Positions 1 to 5,284 of a DNA stretch of 5,284 nt are shown piece by piece. A program made the translations under genes and the position numbers. The notes below the pieces were generated by a model. The model saw nothing but the letters and a program-made list of their open reading frames with translations, made no database searches and was not told where the DNA came from. The stretch's first letter is position 1. Each line of letters begins with the position of its first letter. Location: the NCBI GenBank assembly GCA_014376425.1, contig JACMRO010000252.1:1-5284 (forward strand), written 5' to 3'. Source of the DNA: Rubritepida sp. Its GTDB lineage: Bacteria; Pseudomonadota; Alphaproteobacteria; Acetobacterales; Acetobacteraceae.

Positions 1-1
1 C

Positions 2-217
2 GAGCCGGCGGGGCCGTTTGCCGAAGGCCCGGTGGCCAAGCCGCAGGCCGCCCCGCCCTGGGGCCGCAACCTGCCCCTGCCCATCCCGGGCCTGCCGCCG
101 CTGGTAGGCCCAGCAGCCGCGTCGCGGCCCGTCGAACCCGTACCCGCCACGCCACCCGCCGACAGTTTTTCCAGTGAGATCGCTTCCATGCGCAGCAAAC
201 GACACCCCGAAGCTTGA
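2..217 (+). CDS. C-terminal end of a proline-rich protein of unknown function (5' end outside window)
   Basis: The frame is open from the left edge to a TGA at 215-217, giving 71 residues of a protein whose start lies outside the window. G/C-rich third positions through most of the frame support real coding. The visible tail is dominated by proline and alanine, with a PLPIPGLPPL stretch in the middle, and ends in a short basic segment (MRSKRHPEA). This looks like a disordered, low-complexity C-terminus; no catalytic motif, membrane segment or named domain is visible. A GTG at 32 could in principle be a start, but the frame continues unbroken upstream of it with the same composition, so I treat it as internal. 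The stop overlaps the TTG start of the downstream ABC exporter, which suggests one operon. I do not recognise the family, and the tail alone cannot assign it. Confidence 0.6.
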   Translation, partial: EPAGPFAEGPVAKPQAAPPWGRNLPLPIPGLPPLVGPAAASRPVEPVPATPPADSFSSEIASMRSKRHPEA

Positions 218-1965
218 GCACTCCACGCCCGCCACTCACCGCACTGCGCGTGCTGCTGCCGCATGTCCGGCCGTATCTCGGCCGTGCCATCGCCGCCTCC
301 GTGGCCCTGCTGGTCGCAGCCGGGCTGCTGCTCGGGCTGGGGCAGGGGCTGCGCACGCTGATCGACCAGGGCTTCGGCACCGCCAGCGCCGACATGCTGA
401 ACACCGCGGCACTGGGCATGTTCGGCATCGTCGCCGCACTCGGCGTGGCGACGGCGACGCGGTTCTATCTGGTGTCCTGGCTGGGCGAACGAGTGGCGGG
501 CGACCTGCGCCGTGCGGTGTTCGACCATGTGCTGAAGCTTTCGCCAGCCTGGTTCGAGACCGCGCGCACCGGCGACATCCTTTCGCGGCTGACGGCCGAC
601 ATCGCGGTGCTGCAGTCCCTGGTCGGCACCGCCATCAGCCAGTCACTCCGAAATATCCTGCTGGCGATCGGCGCGGCGGCGATGCTCATTGTCACCAGCG
701 CCAAGCTTGCCGCCATCACGCTGGTCGTCGTGCCGGTCGTGGTGCTGCCGCTGATCCTGTTTGGCCGGCGCGAGCGCAAGCTCTCGCGCCACGCGCAGGA
801 GCGGGTGGCCGACCTGGCCGCGACCGCCGAGGAAACGCTGAACGGCCTCCCCACCGTGCAGGCCTTCACCCATGAGTCGGCCGACCGTGCGCGCTTCGCG
901 TCCGAGGTGGAGCGCAGCGTGGGCGCCGCAATGCGCCGTATCGGCAGTCGCGCCATCCTCATTCTAATCGTGATCCTGCTGGGCTTCGGCGCCATCACCT
1001 TCAGCCTGTGGGTGGGGGGCCGCGACGTGGTGGCGGGACGGATGACGGGCGGCGAGCTCTCCGCCTTCATCTTCTATGCCGTACTGATGGCCAGTTCGGT
1101 CGCCTCGATTTCCGAGATTTGGGGCGAGATCCAGCGCGCCGCTGCCGCCGCCGACCGGCTGCTGGAGATCCTGGCCGAGGTGCCGGCCATCGCCGCCCCC
1201 GCCGCGCCCACGCTGCTGCCCGCACCGCAGGGCCGCGTGGCGTTCGAGAACGTGACGTTCCATTACCGGTCGCGCCCCGACACGCCCGCGTTGCACGATT
1301 TCTCGCTGGCGCTGGAGCCGGGCGAGACGGTCGCGCTGGTCGGCCCCTCGGGCGCTGGCAAGACCACTGTGCTGCAACTGCTGCTGCGCTTCCACGACCC
1401 GCAGCAGGGCCGCGTGCGCGTCGATGGCGTGGACATCCGGGACGTGGACCCGCTGGCGCTGCGCGCCCGGCTGGGGCTGGTGGCCCAGGAACCTTTGATC
1501 TTCTCGGCCAGCGCGGCCGACAATATTCGCTACGGACGGCCAGGGGCCAGCGATGGTGAAGTGCAGGCGGCGGCGGATGCGGCGGCCGCCAGCGGCTTCA
1601 TCGCCGCCCTGCCCGGGGGGATGGCCACGAATCTGGGCGCCCGCGGCGTCACTCTCTCCGGCGGCCAACGGCAGCGCATCGCCATCGCCCGCGCCATCCT
1701 GCGCGACCCCGCGATCCTGTTGCTGGACGAGGCGACGAGCGCCCTCGATGCTGAGAGCGAGCAGGCGGTGCAGCAGGCGCTCACCGCGGCGGCGCGCCGC
1801 CGCACCACGCTGGTCGTCGCCCACCGCCTGGCCACGGTGCGCCGCGCCGATCGCATCGTGGTGATGGAGCAGGGCCGCATCGTCGCTACCGGCACGCATG
1901 ACGCGCTGGTGCGGGAGGGCGGGCTGTATGCCCGGCTGGCGGCGCTGCAGTTCACCGAGGCCTGA
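214..1965 (+). CDS. ABC exporter half-transporter, fused permease and ATPase (MsbA-related, ABCB type)
   Basis: This 583-residue protein has the usual length and order of a bacterial half-exporter: an N-terminal membrane domain and a C-terminal ATPase, expected to work as a homodimer in the inner membrane. Six hydrophobic segments lie near residues 25-46, 64-88, 146-163, 165-183, 247-268 and 283-300. The nucleotide-binding domain is complete: A-loop Tyr351, Walker A GPSGAGKTT (377-385), Q-loop Gln425, signature LSGGQ (481-485), Walker B ILLLDE with Glu506 (501-506), D-loop SALD (509-512) and H-loop His537. From memory, the match along the whole length is best to the MsbA-related permease/ATP-binding family (TIGR02204), for example FYLVSWLGER and EIWGEIQRAA. 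The family resembles lipid A and multidrug exporters, but the substrate cannot be read from sequence. The start is TTG at 214: an in-frame stop lies at 175-177 with no ATG or GTG between. GTG at 250 is the alternative and would remove 12 residues. No clear Shine-Dalgarno precedes either, so coupling to the upstream gene is likely. Confidence 0.95.
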   Translation: MSTPRPPLTALRVLLPHVRPYLGRAIAASVALLVAAGLLLGLGQGLRTLIDQGFGTASADMLNTAALGMFGIVAALGVATATRFYLVSWLGERVAGDLRRAVFDHVLKLSPAWFETARTGDILSRLTADIAVLQSLVGTAISQSLRNILLAIGAAAMLIVTSAKLAAITLVVVPVVVLPLILFGRRERKLSRHAQERVADLAATAEETLNGLPTVQAFTHESADRARFASEVERSVGAAMRRIGSRAILILIVILLGFGAITFSLWVGGRDVVAGRMTGGELSAFIFYAVLMASSVASISEIWGEIQRAAAAADRLLEILAEVPAIAAPAAPTLLPAPQGRVAFENVTFHYRSRPDTPALHDFSLALEPGETVALVGPSGAGKTTVLQLLLRFHDPQQGRVRVDGVDIRDVDPLALRARLGLVAQEPLIFSASAADNIRYGRPGASDGEVQAAADAAAASGFIAALPGGMATNLGARGVTLSGGQRQRIAIARAILRDPAILLLDEATSALDAESEQAVQQALTAAARRRTTLVVAHRLATVRRADRIVVMEQGRIVATGTHDALVREGGLYARLAALQFTEA

Positions 1966-2140
1966 CGGCACCCAGCGTTTTGCACGCCCGCCCGGCGCGC
2001 TCTCGTCCGCCGTGGCGGCCCTGGCAACGGGCAGGCCCGGGCACCATCGCCCAGATCCCCGGCTCGCGACCGCCTGGCGCTGCGTCCCGACGCATCCACC
2101 CCGCGTTGCCCGCCCCACGGCGCCATGCTTGGCTGCGGTC

Positions 2141-3460
2141 ATGTCGCATAGACCGTTCCATCTCGGCTGGTTCCTGCAAGGCAGCTCCGTCCAGGCCTGG
2201 GGCGAACCGTTCACCGGCGCCATCGGCCGCGACTGGCGATCGGCCGAGTTCTTCGTCGACATCGCCCGCTCGCTGGAGCGCGCCCGCTTCGATTACTTGC
2301 TGATCGAGGACAGTTCCTATGTCGGCGAAAGCTACGGCAACAGCCGCGACATCTACCTGCAGGGCGGCCTGTCGGTGCCGCGGCAGGACCCGTCGGTGAT
2401 GGCGACGCTGATGGCGGCGCAGACCTCCCGCTTGGGCATCGTGCCCACCCTGTCCACCTTCGCCTACCCGCCCTATCTGCTGGCCCGGCTGGTGGCGACG
2501 CTGGACCAGGTTTCGGCCGGCCGCATCGGCTGGAACATGGTCACCGGCAGCAGCGACTTCGCGGCGATGAACTACGGCATGGCGGGCATGCCCGAGGACG
2601 GTCTGCGTTACGACATGGCCGATGAATACATGGCCTGCGTCAACGCGCTGTGGAATTCCTGGGACCCCGGCGCGTTGATTGCCGACACCGCGAGCGGCGT
2701 GCTGGCCGACCCCGGACGCGTCCGCCAGGTCGATTTCGAGGGCCGCTGGTACAAGTCGCGCGGGCCGCTCAACTCCGGCCCTTTACCGCAAGGGCGGCCG
2801 GTGATCGCGCAGGCCGGCGGCTCGCCCCGTGGCCGCGCCTTTGCAGCATTGCATGCCGATACGGTGGTGGCGTCGGTGAAGGGGGTCGACGGCATGCGCG
2901 CCTATCGGGATGCGCTGCGCCAGTCTGCTGTGGCGCAGGGGCGCGATCCGGACCGGATCAAGGTGCTGTTCCTGGTCTCGCCCGTCATCGGCGAGACCGA
3001 CGAGGAAGCCCGCCTGCGCCACGCCCAGAAGATGGCGCGCGCCTCCGACCGGGTGCCCGAACTGCTGGCCTTCTTTGGCAAGATCACCAACATCAATTTC
3101 GCTGCCTACGACCTCGACACGCCGGTGGCCGAGCTTCACCTCACCACCAACGGTCACCAACAGAGCCTGGACGACTTCAAGCGCGTCACCGGCCGCAAGA
3201 CGCTGCGGCAGGCGATGCTAAGCTATCGAGGCAATGCCGGTTCGGTCGAGCTGGTAGGCTGCCCGGACACCGTGGCGGCGCGCATGGCGGAGGTGATGCA
3301 GGAGGTTGGTGGCGACGGGTTCCTGATCTCCACCAACGACACCAGCCGGCGCATCATCGCCGAGATCACCGACGGGCTGGTGCCGGCGCTTCAGGCGCGC
3401 GGCTTGGCGCGGCGCGAATACGGGCACGCACAGTTCCGCGACAACCTGCTGGAGTTCTGA
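2141..3460 (+). CDS. LLM-class FMN-dependent monooxygenase, NtaA/SnaA/DszA type
   Basis: The 439-residue product matches the length and conserved blocks of the NtaA/SnaA/SoxA(DszA) branch of luciferase-like monooxygenases. These cytoplasmic TIM-barrel enzymes use FMNH2 from a separate reductase, plus O2, to oxidise substrates such as aminopolycarboxylates, dibenzothiophene sulfone or dimethyl sulfide. Visible family blocks are the N-terminal strand HLGWFLQG (7-14), FDYLLIED (50-57), the flavin-region block SAGRIGWNMVTG (125-136) followed by NYG (144-146), FEGRWYKSRGPLN (199-211), RPVIAQAGGSPRGRAFAALHAD (219-240), and the C-terminal GDGFLI (391-396) leading to VPALQARGLARREY (414-427). ATG 2141 is chosen because similarity begins there; the open frame extends upstream to 1898 inside the exporter gene, but that part resembles nothing in the family. 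No good ribosome site precedes the ATG. No partner flavin reductase is in the window. It converges with the nitronate monooxygenase gene. The true substrate is unknown; gene names such as ntaA would be over-specific. Confidence 0.9.
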   Translation: MSHRPFHLGWFLQGSSVQAWGEPFTGAIGRDWRSAEFFVDIARSLERARFDYLLIEDSSYVGESYGNSRDIYLQGGLSVPRQDPSVMATLMAAQTSRLGIVPTLSTFAYPPYLLARLVATLDQVSAGRIGWNMVTGSSDFAAMNYGMAGMPEDGLRYDMADEYMACVNALWNSWDPGALIADTASGVLADPGRVRQVDFEGRWYKSRGPLNSGPLPQGRPVIAQAGGSPRGRAFAALHADTVVASVKGVDGMRAYRDALRQSAVAQGRDPDRIKVLFLVSPVIGETDEEARLRHAQKMARASDRVPELLAFFGKITNINFAAYDLDTPVAELHLTTNGHQQSLDDFKRVTGRKTLRQAMLSYRGNAGSVELVGCPDTVAARMAEVMQEVGGDGFLISTNDTSRRIIAEITDGLVPALQARGLARREYGHAQFRDNLLEF

Positions 3461-3532
3461 CCAGGCGCGCCAAGCTGTTTCCGGCAGCCATCCTGCCCGC
3501 CCGCGCGTCGGCCCAGAGCGTGGCGTGCCGGC

Positions 3533-4597
3533 TCAGGCCAGCAGCGCCAGCGTCTCGCGCCAGATACGCTCCACCACCTCTCCGGCGGGCTCGGCGCGGG
3601 CCAGCGCGGCCGCCTGGCCAGCCCAGGCCTGCATGCGCTGCACATCGCCCATTCGCAGCGCGTCCTCACGCATCGCCGCCGTGAGGCCGCGCTGCACGGG
3701 GTAGGGCGCCACCGGCCCGCCCGCTGCGGCGCGGGCGTAATCGGTGGCGAGGCTGCGGCCGGCGCGGCCTGAAAAGGCGCGGGTCACCATCGTATCCTCG
3801 GGCGCAGTGCGGCCCAGCGCCTCGGCCCAGGCAGGCGCTAAACCCGTCTCCGGGCAGCGCAGGAAGGCGGTGCCGATCTGCACCGCGCTCGCGCCCAGCA
3901 GCAGCGCCGCCGCCACGCCGCGGCCATCGGCGATGCCGCCGGTGGCGACCAGCGGCAGCGCCACCGCATCGGCCACCGCGGGGATCAGCGCCAGGCCGCC
4001 CACCATGCCGGCCTCGGCGTTGGCATTGTCGAAGCGGCCGCGATGGCCGCCGGCCTCCATGCCCTGCACGATCAGCGCATCGGCGCCCGCGGCGGCGGCG
4101 GCACGAGCCTCTGCCACCGAAGTCACGGTCGCGAACCAGGCGATCGAGGCCGCGCGCATCCGGGCGGCGAAATCCGTGTCGAACAGCCCCATGATCGAGC
4201 TGATCACCGCCGGCCGCGCAGCCAGCAGCGCCTCGCACTGCGCGGCGAAATCGGGCAAAGCAGCATCGCCCGCATCGTCCGGCACCGGCGGCCCCCACTC
4301 ACCGATGAAGCTTGCCACGCGCGCCTCATGCGCCGCGTCGCGCAGCGGCGGCGGGTCGGGGATCCACAGGTTGATCTGAAAGGCACCATTGCTGCCTGCG
4401 CGCACCTGGCGGGACCAAGCCGCGATCGCGTCGGGGCCCATCTGCAGGGCGCCGCAGCCGCCCATGCCCCCGGCGTTGGCAACGGCGACAGCCAGCGCCG
4501 GCGGGCAGGCGGCAGCCATGGGCGCCTGCAGGATGGGAATGCGCAGGCCGAAGCGGGACTGGAAGGCTTCAAGGCGAAGGGCGATGACGCGGTTCAT
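3533..4597 (-). CDS. Nitronate monooxygenase (class I, 2-nitropropane dioxygenase family)
   Basis: This 354-residue FMN-binding TIM-barrel protein is of normal family length. Members oxidise alkyl nitronates (including the toxin propionate 3-nitronate) with O2 to carbonyl products and nitrite, in the cytoplasm. Visible motifs are PILQAPMA (21-28), NAGGMGGCGAL (41-51), FQINLWIPDPPP (73-84), QGMEAGGHRG (178-187) with the presumed catalytic base His185, the phosphate-binding GGIADGRG (220-227), GASAVQIGTAFL (235-246), TRAFSGRAGRSL (272-283) and WAGQ (325-328). The last two blocks favour a class I nitronate monooxygenase over related NADH:quinone reductases or FabK-type enoyl-ACP reductases, though that separation is from recalled family patterns. 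The start at 4597 is supported by GGAG eight bases upstream and by similarity beginning there. The open frame runs on to 4759, but that part reads through a tRNA gene. It lies 20 bp downstream of tRNA-Ala on the same strand and converges with the LLM monooxygenase. Confidence 0.93.
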   Translation of the reverse strand: MNRVIALRLEAFQSRFGLRIPILQAPMAAACPPALAVAVANAGGMGGCGALQMGPDAIAAWSRQVRAGSNGAFQINLWIPDPPPLRDAAHEARVASFIGEWGPPVPDDAGDAALPDFAAQCEALLAARPAVISSIMGLFDTDFAARMRAASIAWFATVTSVAEARAAAAAGADALIVQGMEAGGHRGRFDNANAEAGMVGGLALIPAVADAVALPLVATGGIADGRGVAAALLLGASAVQIGTAFLRCPETGLAPAWAEALGRTAPEDTMVTRAFSGRAGRSLATDYARAAAGGPVAPYPVQRGLTAAMREDALRMGDVQRMQAWAGQAAALARAEPAGEVVERIWRETLALLA

Positions 4598-4605
4598 GCA
4601 ACATT

Positions 4606-4609
4606 CTCC
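4606..4609 (-). promoter_or_regulatory. Ribosome binding site of the nitronate monooxygenase gene
   Basis: On the minus strand GGAG sits eight bases before the ATG at 4597. It decides the start in favour of 4597 over the upstream in-frame ATG at 4759, whose extension would pass through the tRNA gene. The site falls within the 20-bp gap after the tRNA CCA end. Confidence 0.7.
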
Positions 4610-4617
4610 GCGGGCGG

Positions 4618-4693
<76 letters not shown>

Positions 4694-4718
4694 CAAGCTC
4701 ACTTGCCTGAGTTCGCCG

Positions 4719-4747
4719 CTAGTGCCCGCACCACGCCCCCGCGTCAA
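4719..4747 (-). promoter_or_regulatory. Candidate promoter for tRNA-Ala (and perhaps nitronate monooxygenase)
   Basis: On the minus strand TTGACG (4742-4747), in the context CCTTGACG, is a strong -35 match and resembles the CTTGAC core of alphaproteobacterial stable-RNA promoters. With a 17-base spacer the -10 would be CACTAG (4719-4724), a weak match. The implied transcription start is near 4711, about 18 bases before the mature tRNA 5' end. The -35 is convincing; the -10 is not. Confidence 0.45.
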
Positions 4748-4829
4748 GGCATCGCCCATGGTGGACGGCGGCGCCCACCCTCCCTAGGTTCCGCAAACAA
4801 AGCCACCAGCCACGGATACACAGACCCCC

Positions 4830-5141
4830 ATGATTCTCGATGCCATCTTCTTCCTGCTGCATACCGGGTTGAACCTGTTGTTCTGGGCGGTGATCATCGC
4901 CGCCGTCATCTCGTTGCTGATCGGCTTCAACGTACTCGACACTCGCAACCGCGCGGTTTGGACGCTGGCCGATTTCTTCACCCGCGTCACCGAGCCGGTG
5001 ATCCGACCGGTGCGCAGCCGGTTGCCCAATCTGGGCGGCATCGACATCTCGCCGATGATTGTGTTGCTGCTGATCCAGGCGGCCATGCTGCTGGTGTCGG
5101 CGGTGCAGAGCTACATGATCCGGGGCGGCGTGTATTTCTAA
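4830..5141 (+). CDS. YggT family integral membrane protein
   Basis: The 103-residue product has the normal YggT length and architecture: a first membrane span around residues 10-33, a loop with FNVLDTRN (33-40) and the TEPVIRPVR motif (54-62), then PNLGGIDISP (66-75) leading into a second span around 74-95. YggT proteins are small inner-membrane proteins of uncertain function; some have been linked to osmotic or ion stress and to cell-envelope or division processes in other bacteria. The start at 4830 fits the family N-terminus, but no Shine-Dalgarno is visible just before it (the preceding bases are CAGACCCCC). The TAA stop overlaps the folD start by one base (TAATG), so yggT and folD are probably one operon. 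It is divergent from the tRNA-Ala/nitronate monooxygenase unit. Confidence 0.92.
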   Translation: MILDAIFFLLHTGLNLLFWAVIIAAVISLLIGFNVLDTRNRAVWTLADFFTRVTEPVIRPVRSRLPNLGGIDISPMIVLLLIQAAMLLVSAVQSYMIRGGVYF

Positions 5142-5284
5142 TGCCCGCCCGCATCATCGATGGCCGCGCAATCGCCGCGGCGTTGCGGACACGCCTGGCC
5201 GAACGCGTTTCGGCGCTGGGTTACGCGCCAGGGCTGGTCGTGGTGCGCGTGGGCGAGGACCCGGCCAGCGGTGTCTATGTGCGC
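5141..5284 (+). CDS. folD: FolD, methylenetetrahydrofolate dehydrogenase/cyclohydrolase (N-terminal 48 codons, cut by window end)
   Basis: An ATG at 5141 opens a frame that stays open to the right edge. The 48 residues match the FolD N-terminus: RIIDGRAIAAALR (4-16), the strand PGLVVVRVGEDPAS (30-43) and VYV (45-47). Tyr46 corresponds to the conserved active-site tyrosine (Tyr50 in E. coli FolD); the partner lysine, four residues later, would fall just beyond the window. FolD is a cytoplasmic enzyme that oxidises 5,10-methylene-THF to methenyl-THF with NADP+ and hydrolyses it to 10-formyl-THF, feeding purine synthesis and initiator tRNA formylation. Full proteins are about 280-300 residues, so only the first sixth is seen. 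The start overlaps the yggT TAA by one base, which predicts translational coupling. Confidence 0.93.
   Translation, partial: MPARIIDGRAIAAALRTRLAERVSALGYAPGLVVVRVGEDPASGVYVR

Noticed and set aside
174..875. A 233-residue plus-strand open frame overlapping the exporter
   Set aside because: It is an Arg/Ala/Gly-rich shadow in another frame of the exporter, with no domain signature.
1898..2140. An 81-residue N-terminal extension of the LLM monooxygenase beginning inside the exporter gene
   Set aside because: The extension lies largely out of frame with the exporter, does not resemble the family, and similarity begins at the ATG at 2141.
964..2262. A 432-residue open frame on the minus strand opposite the exporter
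   Set aside because: It is antisense to a well-supported coding gene, has low-complexity Arg/Gly/Gln composition and no known motif; such frames are common in GC-rich DNA.
3464..3471. Palindrome GGCGCGCC just after the LLM stop codon
   Set aside because: An 8-base G/C palindrome is expected by chance in DNA this GC-rich, and nothing pairs it with a function.
3483..3497. Hairpin GGCAG-CCATC-CTGCC between the convergent genes as a bidirectional terminator
   Set aside because: The stem is only five pairs and no T-run follows on either strand, so intrinsic termination is not supported.
2650..3684. A 344-residue plus-strand open frame overlapping the LLM gene and the convergent spacer
   Set aside because: It is a frame shadow of the LLM gene, Arg/Pro/Gly-rich, and runs into the antisense of the nitronate monooxygenase; no recognisable motif.
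3744..4379. A 211-residue plus-strand open frame opposite the nitronate monooxygenase
   Set aside because: It is antisense to a confident gene and its Ala/Ser/Pro-rich composition is typical of an antisense shadow.

Overview
The window is high-GC DNA with strong G/C preference at third codon positions. Gene content (an MsbA-related ABC exporter, an NtaA-type flavin monooxygenase, a class I nitronate monooxygenase, a tRNA-Ala, YggT and FolD) fits a chromosomal segment of an alphaproteobacterium. Rhodospirillales/Acetobacteraceae is a plausible guess, but the window does not fix the taxon. No mobile element, CRISPR array, phage gene or genomic-island mark is visible; the region looks like ordinary chromosome.

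Layout. (1) 2-217, +: 3' end of a proline-rich protein of unknown function. (2) 214-1965, +: a complete ABC exporter half-transporter whose TTG start overlaps the previous stop codon. (3) 1966-2140: a 175-bp spacer with no convincing gene, promoter or terminator; it holds only a short inverted repeat and an 8-codon upstream ORF. (4) 2141-3460, +: a bacterial-luciferase-like (LLM), NtaA/SnaA/DszA-type FMN monooxygenase. (5) 3461-3532: a 72-bp convergent spacer without a clear terminator. (6) 3533-4597, -: nitronate monooxygenase. (7) 4618-4693, -: tRNA-Ala(CGC) with an encoded CCA end, only 20 bp upstream of the nitronate monooxygenase start. (8) 4694-4829: a divergent intergenic region with a candidate tRNA promoter on the minus strand. 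(9) 4830-5141, +: yggT. (10) 5141-5284, +: the first 48 codons of folD, overlapping the yggT stop by one base. No gene-free stretch exceeds 300 bases.

How the genes relate. The proline-rich protein and the exporter are probably translationally coupled, as are yggT and folD. The tRNA and the nitronate monooxygenase are probably on one transcript. The two convergent central genes both encode FMN enzymes that oxidise small organic molecules (an FMNH2-dependent monooxygenase and a nitronate oxidase). A shared catabolic or detoxifying role is possible, but nothing in the sequence proves it. I see no clearly new system; the most notable points are the tRNA/nitronate monooxygenase arrangement and the overlapping starts.
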